A stretch of 64,000 bases of DNA from positions 1,550,001 to 1,614,000 of the forward strand of contig OZ316897.1 of the NCBI GenBank assembly GCA_973895155.1. Reading direction: 5' to 3'. The first letter of the stretch is position 1; each line of letters opens with the position of its first letter. Below the pieces are notes generated by a model that had not been told where the DNA came from, did not search any database, and saw nothing but the letters and a program-made list of their open reading frames with translations. A program made the translations under genes and the position numbers. Below, piece by piece: positions 22,511 to 33,654 of the stretch. Source of the stretch: Marsupella aquatica (Eukaryota > Marchantiophyta).

Positions 22511-24500
22511 ATGGACACTCGTCTCTTTATCGGTTCATGGAATGTCTGTGGCTTATGTGAAGCCAATCGAAAACACATTGTGAAAAATTGGATTACATCG
22601 CTCAAAACTCCATTGATAGCTCTAGCACTACAAGAGGTTAAAGCAGATAAATTTTGTCTAGACTTAGCTTTACGTACTATTCTACCTTCCTATCAACATC
22701 TTTCTGCTGAGTCTGATGAGGGCAAGGGCGGCACTTCCCTGTTGGTGCATCCTTCGTTTCAAATCACTCAATCCGGTTTCATTGACAAGGGCAGAGCAGT
22801 CTGGTCAAAGGCAAACTTGCATAAGGACATTTTGGGATTGTGAGTATCTATGCTCCTAATACCCCTAGAGAGCGGGCTATTCTGTGGCACGACTTAAAAA
22901 TCACTTTACCTCAGGATAACTGGATTGTCTGCAGAGATTTCAACATGGTCGAAAGAAGTTCAGACTCCACCGGTTCTTCACCACTACTCAAAGGAAGAGA
23001 AGCGGAATTTTGGAGGTTTTTCAAAATGAGATTCAACTTAGAAGATGCTGCCAACGTCACACAAGCATTTCGGGGTGCGGAATTTACTTGGCGGCGTATC
23101 ATCAACTGCAAACTAGTGCAATCTAGACTAGACAGGTTCTACTTGAGTGGAAAAAGCTGGTGGACGGGAGCGGTGATCGACTTGCTACATGAAGGTGGAA
23201 TGGCTCTATCTGATCATGACCCTGTTATTCTATGTTTTAGTCTCTCTCCTCCGGTTCTAGAAAGAAATGTGGCACACAAATCCTCTTTCTTCAAGGCTAA
23301 CGCCGGGCTTCTCAAATTGAAAGGATTTATTGACAAACTTGCTGTGGCCTGGACTTTGAGTGAAGTCACGGTTTCAGACCCTCACCTACGCTTCTATCAA
23401 GCGAATCTACGTTTAAAAGACACATACAAGGAAGTTCAATACACCCTGGGGGATCGAGAAAGGGATGTTTCCCTCCTGCGAGGAAAACTTTGAGTCTTGA
23501 AAGCTGCTCTTACAAACACTTCAACTGATTTGGAACTCAATGACTATTCTACCATTGAGGACCAGGTCCGTGCAGCGGAACACAAAGATGCGCAACTAGG
23601 CAGAAGACTCTCACGGATCAGCTGGCTGGGGCAAGGTGATGAACCTTCAAAATTTTACTTCGCCACCATTAAGGCGAAAAGGTCTAGAGAATCGATGCCT
23701 TCTCTTCTGTTAGATAATGGGAACACTATCACTCAGGATGTGTTGATCTTACAAGAAGTAGAGAAGCAGTGCGCTCTTTTGTATGAAGCTCCTGAGGATT
23801 TACGTAACAATGAATCAAGGGAGGTCCGTAATGCTCAGCGCAAGCTTTTTGCGAATACCCGCAAGTCCCTTACGGCAAAAGAAATCAGGAAATTGGAATC
23901 TCCGCCGACATTGGAGGAAATCCGTTGCACTCTTTGGCTTCTTCCAACGGACAAAGCTCCTGGCCCCGATGGCATCACTGCTGAGATTTACAGATCTTGC
24001 TGGCATTTTATGAAGAATGATCTGCACGACATGATTCTTGACTTTTGGAGAACAGGCACACTCTCAGCTAATCTGAAGGAAGGCATGATTAAGTTGATTC
24101 CTAAGAAATGTGACAAGCAAAGATTGAAGGATTGGCGTCCTCTAACAATGCTCAACACAGTTTATAAAATTGTAGCGAAGCTTCTGGCCTTAAGACTTTA
24201 ACCGCTCCTCAATAAGCTCATAAGCCCTCAGCAAACCGGCTTTATTTCGGGTCGTCACATATTAGAAAATATCTCTATTGCTTGGATGACTGTCGATTGG
24301 GTCTGTTCCCAGAAGACGAGTGCACTTTTCCTGCTTCTTGATTTCAAAAAAGCATTTGATAGAGTATGCCACTCCTATATCTGGGAAGCTATGCATTTAC
24401 TCGGTTTGGGTAGCTATTTCATTAGCCTGGTTAGATCCCTGCTAACTGGAGCCTATTCCAAAGTTCACGTCAACGGTATGTTCTCTCAGGACATCCAGAT
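22511..24500 (+). pseudogene. LINE ORF2, broken and truncated (endonuclease and partial RT)
   Basis: It starts at ATG 22511 with FIGSWNVCGLCEANRK, the N-terminus of the APE-like endonuclease. LALQEVKADK follows, then after a frameshift near 22840 SIYAPNTPRERA, and ALSDHDPVILCF at the end of the domain (about 23195-23235). An in-frame TGA stands near 23491 and a TAA near 24199. Reverse-transcriptase blocks are KAPGPDGITAEIY, DWRPLTMLNTVYKIVAKLLA, SPQQTGFISGRHILENIS and LLLDFKKAFDRV. The sequence stops inside RT after KVHVNGMF, before the FADD box. The 3' end is replaced by CACTA sequence. RT differs clearly from the LINE at 17875-20367, so it is another family. Confidence 0.92.
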
Positions 24501-24538
24501 GCTTAGATGTTCTCTCAGGACATCCAGATGCTGAGATG
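24481..24538. repeat. 29-bp tandem duplication at a LINE/CACTA junction
   Basis: TTCTCTCAGGACATCCAGAT occurs at 24481 and 24510, exactly where LINE similarity ends. Confidence 0.9.
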
Positions 24539-25006
24539 ATGTCGCAGGGAAATCCTGCTACACAATCGGAAGTGTCAAATATGGATGCAGATTCTTTGAA
24601 GAAGAGTGTAGCCAATTCTCGATCACCAGCACAAAACACTCGTGCCAAAGTCATGACTTGCAACCAAGGTATGAATAATGTCATGTATAAGCCACCCAGG
24701 AAAGCCAAGAAAAACAGCCAGGGTAAGGTGGAGGTGATAGCCACAGCAGAGCCAGTCCATAATCTTCTATCATGGGAGAATGACTCGCAGGTATGTGTGG
24801 GTACAGGCATTTTGCAACCGGATCATGCTAAATTCCATGGCAAAGTGGTCCCAGATGACCATGTAGTAGTGTTGTTGACTACAGTGATTGTATCTGATTG
24901 TAATTTGCCATTTCCGAATAGAGACGATGATCCACCTCAAGAAATAATTGCAGATGCAGTAGGATCTCTTGTGCTCTGGCCATCAGAGTGTGTTAGTCTG
25001 CAGTGA
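24536..25006 (+). pseudogene. CACTA-associated ORF, C-terminal (DUF8039-like)
   Basis: An open frame of 156 residues. The second half (about 75-155) has the pattern seen in the C-terminal domain of plant CACTA-encoded proteins: a VCVGTG start, HGKVVPDDHVVVLLTT, a NLPFPNRDD stretch, and AVGSLVLWPSECV at the end. The N-terminus is a basic Lys-rich linker. Upstream coding is missing because LINE sequence adjoins it. About 900 bp later lies a CACTA terminal repeat in the expected orientation, which supports the assignment. It is a remnant, not a full gene. Confidence 0.65.
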
Positions 25007-25199
25007 CTGAATACAAGTGTAGATAGAATCATGTGAATTGTGTTACATTTTGACATTGCCTTGGAAAAATCCAATAAATATCTGTACCAATTTTTCCATT
25101 TGGTAAAGAGGATGAAGGAGCCGTTGTGTGTGACATTGATATTTCTGAATTCTGTATGTATGAAACAAGTGATTGATGTCAAACTATGGCTCTATGGTG

Positions 25200-25470
25200 A
25201 TTGTCTATGATACTTGAATCTGTTTTGTATCAATTCAGTATTAGTGTGTATGGTATAGACGAATGCTTTGTGACCTTCTTTGTAGTCTATGATGTTTGAA
25301 TCTGTGAATTCATATTAGTGTACATGGTATAGATGATGACTTTCTGAAAATTTGTGTGAGGTTCTAATGTTAACATGGTGAATGGTGACCTTATAGAGTG
25401 AGTTCATTCCAAGTACACAATAAAACATGAATGAAATGTGTTATTTGTGCACAAGAGTGAGTTCATTCCA
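25200..25470. repeat. Degenerate tandem repeats downstream of the CACTA ORF
   Basis: Blocks with TTAGTGTNNATGGTATAGA recur near 25240 and 25315, and GAGTGAGTTCATTCCAAGTA occurs near 25397 and 25455. Confidence 0.65.
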
Positions 25471-25539
25471 AGTAGTATAGTGGGGTCTTCATCACTCATT
25501 TCCAGTTGACATGAAAGACTTGTACATACCTCACAAAGT

Positions 25540-25906
25540 GTCTACTTTAGTCGTTTTATAAACCCCCACAAAGTGTCTACTTTAGTCGTTTTATAAACCC
25601 ACAAAGTATATTTAAAGACTACCCTCCATAACCTTTTGAGTTGTTCCCAACGACTCACCATCGCAGCCCATAAAAGACTGAAAAAGACTCACCAAACCTA
25701 CCCACACAAAGACTACAATAGACTGAAAATCCAGTCTATAAAACGACTTATAAACCAGTTCTATAAAGGACTCAGTTGATTTTAGTAACAAAACATACGA
25801 CTCATAGTCCTATAAAGGACTGGAGTCCTTCCCAGTCGTTTCCAAGTCCTATACGGTACTGAATAGTTGTTTAATGGGGTCTAAATACCCCCCGGTTTCT
25901 ACTAGT
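25540..25906. mobile_element. CACTA right terminus with subterminal repeats
   Basis: The last bases read, on minus, CACTAGTAGAAACCGGGG, the terminal inverted repeat typical of En/Spm elements. Inward of it are many subterminal motifs around GTCCTATA and CTATAAAGGACT, and a duplicated GTCTACTTTAGTCGTTTTAT. The end abuts LTR sequence at TACCCTAAG. In the intact LTR (about 4186-4195) the target reads CTACCCTAAG, so TAC is the likely 3-bp target duplication. The left end was not found. Confidence 0.88.
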
Positions 25907-27891
25907 GTACCCTAAGTAAACTACCCCCTATACTTACTTTTCTTAACATGATGGCCTTACAACTTTGAACAACGGTAAGTACCCTTCCCTAGAGCCTAAC
26001 TAAAGTAGTATGGGTGCAAGAAAGGTCAGCCCCTAAATCTGGTAGTCATTCCCCTATGTCGACTTTGGTTTGCAAGCTATCGGGACCCCCTCATGGCCTT
26101 GGCTAAAAATATATTTGAGTGACTCTTTTTCTGGGTTTCCACCTTCACCAAGGGGTGCCTTACCTTCCCCTAACTTAGCACAAAAACATTTGGGCCCCAA
26201 CGGATACCCCTAGCCAAAGTTATGCCCATTCTCCCAAGGCCTGTTTTTGGTGTAAAGCGGGTGTAAGCGGTGACCCAATTACATTTACTTTACACGCCCC
26301 TTATGGAGATTCCAGGTGTCACCAGGGGAGAGTACTCTCATTATACTCACGTTTCTTATGGAGATTTTGGTAAGGACATCAATTTTCGTAACCATTTTCC
26401 TTTCTCTTGATTCAATCTGAAAGTACATCATTCTCTGTTGGATTCGAATGGCAATAGGTCAATCTATAGCTCAACCAGGTTTGCAGCATCCTTCTCAGTC
26501 CACCTCCATAGCCATCCAGCCTTGCAAGTGGTTCAAAATCGCAGCAGAATTTTGCAGTAGCCATAGCCCACCAATTCGCAGCTAGCCCTCTTAATTCCTT
26601 CCTTGCAGTTGGTCTGTTTGCTACTACATTCAATCAATTTGCTAGCAGCCTAGCTCTATTCTCCAGCAGCCGGCCATAGCTCACCCTTCTCAACTTTGTA
26701 GCTAGTAGAGCAGCAACACTATTGAGCTAGCAGCATACTTACTAATCAGCCAACACTCAACATCTCGTGCTTGAAGCTAGCCCTTCTAATTCTGGTGCAG
26801 CAGTAAGTCTGATCAGCTGCTAGCCCTTCAATTTCATAGCCCACCATAGCTCACAGCCAGCCAAATAGCTCTTGATCAGCATCAGCCTATTTCTCCATAG
26901 CAAGCAACTCTATTCCAATCAGCAGCATCGAGGCAGCCAGCCAATTCTGATCAGCATCACATGCCTGAACCTATAGCAGCTCAATTCAATTTCGTAGCTG
27001 CCTCTTGATCCCAATTCGAAGCAAGCATCTCATGTATTGACCCTTATGGTTTTCCTGACCTCGTGCTTGAGTCGCCCCGGCCTCGTGCTTAAGTCGTGGT
27101 CGCCGCCGACGCGGTTGACACTTAGCAAAATTTTGGATTTTTTTGTTGGGAAAACAGTATTTCCAGGCCATTTTGGACCGCCCCCAAAAATCACACATGA
27201 GTCCAAAATGACTTCTAAGTATATATACATATTTTCTGGACATAGGACTATGTCCTGGTTTACTAATATCTAAACAAAACCTTATTGCCGATTTTCTAAA
27301 ATTAGGTAAAGTGGGTCAATTATTATGTTTTCCAAAAGTCTTCTCACCTTTGAGATGCTCCCAAAAAGTAACCAAAGATACCCAGCTTCTACCTCAAGTT
27401 TCCAGGGATATAGTGGACCATATTTAACCCACTTCCAAACTTGGAACTCCTAAATTTACTCATCAGCTATTTTTCCCGGGACCCGCTATTTTGTTAATTT
27501 AAGTCACACCAAACACAAGGAAACCCTAGGTTGAGACCCCACTTGACATCTAACTTTTTAGGGGTGCTCTAGGGACCTCCTAGCATCTATGGGAAAAATC
27601 TGAACCAAAACTAAGACTTCAAGTGTCGGGTTGTTTCTCCGGCTCGGAATAGTCGCCTATTCTAAATAAGGACGGAACGTTGTATGCCCCATCATAAAGA
27701 CCTTTCTTATCCCTTGTCACTTGCTTACAACTCAGTAACCTTTCATTCCACTATCTTTCCTATTCTACCTACTTAAGTTCCTAAAACCTAGTTACTCCGA
27801 TAGCACTTAAAATGTCTTTCTTACTATTCCTTATTCCAAAAGCAAAAAAATGACAAGTTTCTTACATAAACCTATATCGAGCCATTCCACA
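25907..27891. mobile_element. Second copy of the LTR (right 2.0 kb), interrupted by CACTA
   Basis: Matches 4188-6192 in the same orientation almost throughout, ending in the same CATTCCACA. The left 750 bp of the LTR are missing because the CACTA element sits at that point. To its right begins an unrelated minus-strand gag (27892), into which this LTR apparently inserted. Confidence 0.9.
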
Positions 27892-28168
27892 GCTTCAGCA
27901 TCGTTGTCGCTTCCTTCTACTCGGAGTCGTCATCATCCGACCCATCCTCCGAAGGATCGGCCACCTCCTTCCCTTTAAGTTGACGGCGCTCTGCACTTGA
28001 CGTGTTTGCCGCAGCGGTCGACGGTTCGGCCGTTGCATCTTCATCATCATGCTTGTAATGTTCGTCTAGGGAAGTTGACCCGTCCTCCTTCTGTTCATCT
28101 TGAACTTGGGCTCTCCCCTTGGTGGGGGGAGCCTGTTTGCCACTCTTTGAACTAGTGTTTTTAGCCAT
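27892..28168 (-). pseudogene. N-terminal gag fragment of an LTR retrotransposon
   Basis: A minus-strand frame starts at ATG 28168 (MAKNTSSKSGKQAPPTKG), about 120 nt inside the primer binding site. It encodes a polar, acidic protein with KGKEVADPSEDGSDDDDSE. An in-frame TAG (27917-27919) is followed by further codons (KEATTMLK) until the LTR at 27891 cuts it off. There is no recognisable domain; its identity as gag rests on position after the LTR and primer site. Confidence 0.6.
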
Positions 28169-28287
28169 GTTCCCAGCGACAGAATCTGCCCGCAGTCGAC
28201 CCGTCGGGTACGTTGAAGCACTAAGTCCCCACAAAAATCCGTTAAGACACTTAGCACAACCGCGGCCCGGTGTCTATGCCAGCAATT

Positions 28288-28299
28288 GCTCTGATACCA
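28288..28299 (-). promoter_or_regulatory. Primer binding site of the minus-strand LTR element
   Basis: The minus strand reads TGGTATCAGAGC, complementary to initiator Met-tRNA, four nt inside the probable LTR end (TGGTGGACC on plus at 28304). Confidence 0.85.
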
Positions 28300-28303
28300 C
28301 AAG

Positions 28304-29441
28304 TGGTGGACCTCGCCACCCAGCGCCCTCACCAATCCCAGCACTCACGCCTAAGTGCCCCTGGTGCCCAAACGCCTCCACGGAATACCTCGAGCAAGCA
28401 CCCTAGTGCCTCTTGCACCACCAGCGGCCCCTCCCATACGAAGCCGCACTTGCTCACCTACACGACCGCTACTCAATGGTCCTCACTGCCTGCGCAAGCC
28501 ACCAAGCACCTCGGTAAGTAACCCTTTAGGATCTAGAACTCGCCAAATCTAGCATCCTAACTCAAGCTCAACAGACGTTGGTAAATAGGTCAGCGATAGG
28601 TCCTCCCGATGCCATAAGCCGGAACCAGAACCCACGCCCACTGTTCATCCAGAACAGCTCCTTCCTTGGGCGCGGCCCGGGTTCCCCCTCGTACCTATCC
28701 ATCACCAACTGACCACCCTGACCCCAGGACATGCTCATGGCCCAATTAGCGTAGCTTGTCCTAAAGCTTGTCCCAAGCTTTCCCCAACACGCCGGGACCA
28801 TAATGGCCCCGACCTAGAATCCAACTCCCGGTTCACCTCACCAATGGTCTAGGGACCGAGCACCCTTGGAACTCAACCTCCATACCTACTTGGCCTTGCC
28901 TCCCCAACGCAAGCTCCCTTGGGAGACTGAACGCGGCTTGGCTGCTGTTCGGCAAGATTTGGCAAGCGGGCAAGCTAACACCCGCAAACCCCGAGACCCC
29001 AAGGTGCCCTAGACCGAGCTGAGCTTAGGAGGGCGTAGCCCTTCTTGAGAGCTTTCCAACGTATCCAAGAAGTCCTCCAACGGACTTCCCATTGGGAAGA
29101 TATCGCCATTTCCATTTGGCGGTTCCCCTTAGTGTCACGACCGCCGCGGCTCACGACTTCGGCTCGCCCTTGGCCCCCAGGGAGACACCACTCCTCTCAT
29201 ATATGCTTCTGGAGACCTGCCACCCCTGGACTAGCTTTGGTCCCTAAACATTTGGCCCCCAACCCGGATCCTATCGCGCATAACGGGCGCGCCATCAACT
29301 GGCAACGCCCATAACTTTCTCGTTAGGCATCCGCAAGCAGTGTGCCTTAGCCCGTTGTGATCGGGCCAACCCATTGCTCATGCCTAGGCCCTTAGGTCTC
29401 ATCACCGCTCGGGGCCCCCGACCGGTCTGTGACGCCGATGA
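28304..29441 (-). mobile_element. Probable 5' LTR of the minus-strand element
   Basis: GC-rich and gene-free. The inner end is set by the primer site at 28288-28299. The outer end is proposed at 29441, where the minus strand begins TGTCATCGGC, giving TG...CA ends and about 1.1 kb. The outer boundary is a guess based on terminal bases and the change in composition. Confidence 0.5.
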
Positions 29442-29769
29442 CATGGTCCTTATTCTTTAATCTGATTAACTAGACTGCTATATGCAAGGAGTAGCTATTG
29501 ATATTGCATAACAATTAGCAAGATGGCAAGAATAAGGGCAATCATGGCGTTAAGAGTAGGGAAATAAAAGCTATGTCGCGGGTGGTCGACGACCATATCT
29601 CTTTCAATATGTCACCAAATCCGGATCTGTAAAGAGCATTGGAAAGATCTGGTCAAGGCGAGTAAAATCGATATAAAACACTCGAGAAACGGAGGTGTAT
29701 TAAGGAAGATACGGCCTGATTGGTGTGACGGGTTAACTTGTGGCTGGAATTAGCGGATTCGACTTCAGT

Positions 29770-30030
29770 TTCGGGTTAACCCAAGCTCGGCCATGACTTA
29801 GCTTAGGTAAGCACGGCTTCAGCTTAGCTCAGGTCAGCACAGCTTCAACTTAGGCTTAACCCGGATTCGGATTAGATTGATCCCGGGTTAGACTGAACTT
29901 GGGTTAGCCTAAACTCGGGCTCGGGTTAGCATAGGCAAGCTCGGGTTCAGGCTCAGCTTGCTCGGGTTAGATAGGATAGCTAGGTTAGTCAAACTCGGGT
30001 TAGCTATGTAACTCGGGTTAGCATAGCAGT
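29770..30030. repeat. Degenerate minisatellite around CTCGGGTTAGC
   Basis: CTCGGGTTAG or GGCTTAACCCG-type units recur about a dozen times in both orientations. 29442-31239 otherwise shows no credible gene; a 140-residue frame at 30439-30861 has no recognisable domain. Confidence 0.7.
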
Positions 30031-31241
30031 GAGTACCCCCTCTCGGTTATGGGGGCATAACTTTCTGTGTATTTGCCCAAATCGGCTATAATTGACCTCA
30101 TTGGGAAGAGGAACTCAAGCCGCTTCCAACGCTGCTATCCACGCAGCAAATGGTTGAATAGAGAAATCGGGAGAGGAGGCGCAAGCTCGCAAAAACCATG
30201 GAGGAGGGCCAAATCCGAAGTACATAGCCAATTCGAGATAGAAATAAAGTTGCGAGTTAGGGTTCAGTAGTTAGAGATAGTGGTGGCTCTGTTAGGGCTG
30301 GGATGGGGCTCCAGCAGCGTAGTATCCACCCATTTGGGCTCAATATGAGAGTAATATAGAGCAGCCCCCCGGTAGAGGCAAGGGGGGGGAACTTCAGTTG
30401 TGTGATCTCACATGGATTGAGCAGCAGGGAGGAGCTCTGTGCAAGGAAGGCTGGGCTTGGAAGCTGTGTGTTGGGGAGAGCTTGGTTGTGCTATTACTCA
30501 AGGAGTAATCAACCACGCTTCACAACAACAGTTGGCCAGGTTTGCAAGCTGGATTGTGGCTCTTTCTAGTAGGCAACACAACTGGGTTCTTTTCCCCCGA
30601 TATAGAGCCTTGGTGATAGGTGACGTGTTGGTGATTGTAAACTGTGGGGAGGATTTCAATGTGCTTTGCGGTAAGCACATTAGGGAGGCTGAGACACTGA
30701 TTGAGGGGCAGCAGGGGAAGCATTTACAGTTCAGCCTGGCAAGGCTACGTGATCCATGGGGAGTCCCGGCCTTTGTCTGGTGGAGAGCACTAAGGGATTT
30801 ATGGCCAGGGCTGAGCTTGCAGGGCAAGCGTGAGGCCGGGCCTCATTGCAGTCTGGGGTAGATTGCCGTTAGGCCTGCTACCAGCTTTGAAGTCGAGTCA
30901 ACTGTGCATGCGTAACTTGACATTCGGAAATGGAGGTGTGAGATCTGTATGTGCCCCCAAGAATGAAGTGCAGTGAAGGAGGTTGAGTTCAGGATTGAGT
31001 TTGCAAGGCAAGTACGGGATTGGTTCGAGTCCAATCTGCCGTCGCAATCTGGAGTGAGCCGGGCTCAGGTTCAGGATTGAGCTTGCATGGCAAGCACGTC
31101 GCAATTTGGAGGAGACAGCCTTCGGCCCTAGTGTTCGGATCAAGTGTTCTCAGTGAACTATTGTGCACATCTTTGAATCTAATTGAGTTTTCCTCTCAGG
31201 CCTCATTTCTCTCATGGATGTGTGTGTGTGAGGCAATCTGA

Positions 31242-31510
31242 GTGTATGATGGGACTAGCAGCGGCGCTGAGAGGTGTACAGGGTGCATTGAAGCGGGCTG
31301 GGTGAGGACTGTCATAGCTCTGATTGCTGAGAGTGGAATGGCAGAGTGGTGGGTCAATGGCTTAGAAGTCCCTAAGTCGGGAATCAGTCAGGAGTCACTA
31401 GTTTATGGGTACATTCCGGCGGCGGAATAGAAACATACCTATGACAGTAAGCATACGTATAGACCTATGCGCACTGTAGCGCTAGGCCCTGTGTGTACAG
31501 GCTCGATATG
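31242..31510 (+). repeat. Fragment homologous (inverted) to 35890-36190
   Basis: Shares TTCCGGCGGCGGAA, GCGCACT-TAGCGCTAG and a GTGCACAGGGTGCA-like block, in order, with the reverse complement of 35890-36190. It is probably the 3' flank of another copy of the retroelement at 36686-39812. Confidence 0.65.
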
Positions 31511-31972
31511 AAGACCCCTTCTCACCAGAACTATCATGAGCACAGGATCTGATTCCCAACCTTGGTTCTTAGGGATTAAGCTTGGGTGATGTGTGACGGA
31601 GTCTTGCTATGATAGTCTGGTGTTAAGGGCATAAACTGGTGTTTACCGGCCTTCACAACATCCCTTCGTGATCCTCAGGTACAAGGAGATGGTTTTGGCA
31701 CCCATAGTGACGTTTTTGGTGTTAAGACCCATGTCAATCGCGTGACACGGCCCAACCCGGCTCGGGCCATAACTTGCGCCCCAAGCGTCCGTTGCTTATG
31801 GTGTGAACTCCATTGGCCTTGGGCCCAAGAGGAGTTCACACTCAAGCCCTCAGAACTCAAAGTCCATCCGGAGGTCCGAACGGCCATCCTTGAGCCCGGC
31901 CCGTTTCCCCTTGACCCGACCAGCTATCCGCTAGTCCAAGTCCTTAGTGTGTATCCCCAGCTTGGCTCCTTG

Positions 31973-32578
31973 CCTCGCTAGTGCCACGTCTCATTGGAGT
32001 AAAGTTACATCATCAGTTATCAGTGTTTTCCATCAGTCGCCACGTCATCTTAGAGAAGCCGCCAAGTTGGGGCGCCGAAAAAAAATGCAAAAAAAAGAAA
32101 CTTTTGTGCATCTCAGCTGGGGCAGCTGAGATTGAGTCAATCTCAGCTGACCTCGCCGAGATTGGCGTAAGGCCAAAAAAAATGAAAAAAAAAATTTTAA
32201 TTTTTTTTCCAAAAATTCTAAAAAAAAAAATTCCCCAAATTTTTTTTTCACTATGGGTGTCCGTACCGTACGGACACCGCATCTCGGCGAGACCCGCCGA
32301 GATAGTTCGATGTTCGTACGGTACGGACACCGAATTTTGTCGATTTTTTTTTTAATGAATTTTTTTTTTTTTGAGAATTTTTGAAAAAAATAATAATTTT
32401 TTTTCTTCGTTTTTTTTGTCCTTACGCCGATCTCAGCTGAGATCCTTACACCGATCTCGGCGAGGTCAGCTGAGATGCGCGAAAGTGCGAAGGCCCTATC
32501 TCAGCTGCTCAGCTGAGATTCAAAAATTTCAAGGCGACCAAACTGATAACTGATGATCCTCGCTACCCCGTCTCATTG
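31973..32578. mobile_element. Foldback/MITE-like element with long imperfect inverted repeats
   Basis: Outer inverted repeats are a perfect 16 bp, ATCATCAGTTATCAGT at 32009-32024 and its complement at 32542-32557. Inner arms contain CATCTCAGCTG, TCAGCTGACCTCGCCGAGAT and GCGTAAGG in mirrored order, A/T homopolymer tracts, and a central pair of CCGTACGG palindromes around an ATCTCGGCG hairpin (about 32281-32305). Flanking direct repeats containing CCTCGCTA and CGTCTCATTG stand at 31973-31996 and 32558-32578. It encodes no protein that I recognise. Confidence 0.75.
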
Positions 32579-33654
32579 CCCACAAGTCTCCCCATGCTAA
32601 GTCCTCCCCGGATGGCCTATCCGGGCCTAGACCATAAGGGAGCTCGGCGTCGGAGTCAGCAACGCCGGAGCTAAGTGTTAAGGTAGTCGAGTTCCGCGAC
32701 TAACCTCTAAAGACCTAAATTTGTTCCCTGTAAGAGTTAATGAAAAGCGAATTGGTACTAAAAAGAACAAATAAGATGTTGATTTGGCATAGCCTCGCCA
32801 AGGAGTTCTCTCTCCAGAGGATTGATAGTAATCAATGCACAAAAACTAATAATTAAAGAACGACATGGAAAAGAACTAGTAAGAATGTCTTTTCAATTGA
32901 CTCATGAGAAGAGATGATGCAAAATGACGATCCCCAACAGATCAACAGGATTCTGGATTTCTAAGATTCAAAATGCAACAGAGCTCATAACATGGTCGAA
33001 TTAGAATAGACATCAAACATTAACTAGAAATTGACATGGAGATCTAGTTATCAAACCAAGAATTCTTTCTTGTCAACAATTGGTGACAGTACCAGAATGC
33101 TTGAATTGGTATCTTCTCACACAAGGATTTCTAGATTGTCAAATTGATAACTTCTCAATCAAATTTAGATGATTACTCATGGGAAAGGAAACATTCCATT
33201 TCGACTACTGGAACATCAGGAGTTCAATGCTACCTAGAATCCATATGAGTGATTCAAATCAAAATCCAACTTCAAAGTATGATGGCAAATTTTCTAAGTA
33301 TTAATTTCTCAACAGGAGAAGGAGTCTGCAGTTCTACTCACAACAGGTCAAGGCTCAACAGGAGCACCTGAGGAGGAGCTTCTATGCTTCTAACAAAAAC
33401 TGAGAACTAAGGAAAAAATGGATCTGTGTTCCTCCTAAGATGCACAAAGGAAGGATCCCAAAAGTCACAAAGTGTCATTTCCGGGTTTCCATGGAAGAAA
33501 AAGTAACTGTCAATCAAAATCCGGAAATGAGAACAAAGGAAAATCCGGAAATGGATGTAAGGTAAAATCCGGATTTTGATTTCTGGTTCTACTACTAAAT
33601 CCGGAGTTAGATCCTAGTTGGATCCGGAAATGCTAACTAACTAACTAAAAACTA
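32579..33654. other. Noncoding flank
   Basis: No gene recognised. From about 33500 onward repeated AATCCGGA motifs appear, as in the neighbouring element. Confidence 0.4.

Noticed and set aside
29770-30030. Interstitial telomere repeats (GGGTTAG-like)
   Set aside because: The units are CTCGGGTTAGC with irregular spacing and both orientations, not TTTAGGG arrays.
30439-30861. 140-residue plus-strand ORF as a gene
   Set aside because: No family features, low-complexity surroundings and competing frames on the other strand; probably chance.
31018-31036. T-arm-like hairpin around GGTTCGAGTCC, suggesting a tRNA
   Set aside because: No matching acceptor stem, D-arm or anticodon arm could be placed around it.
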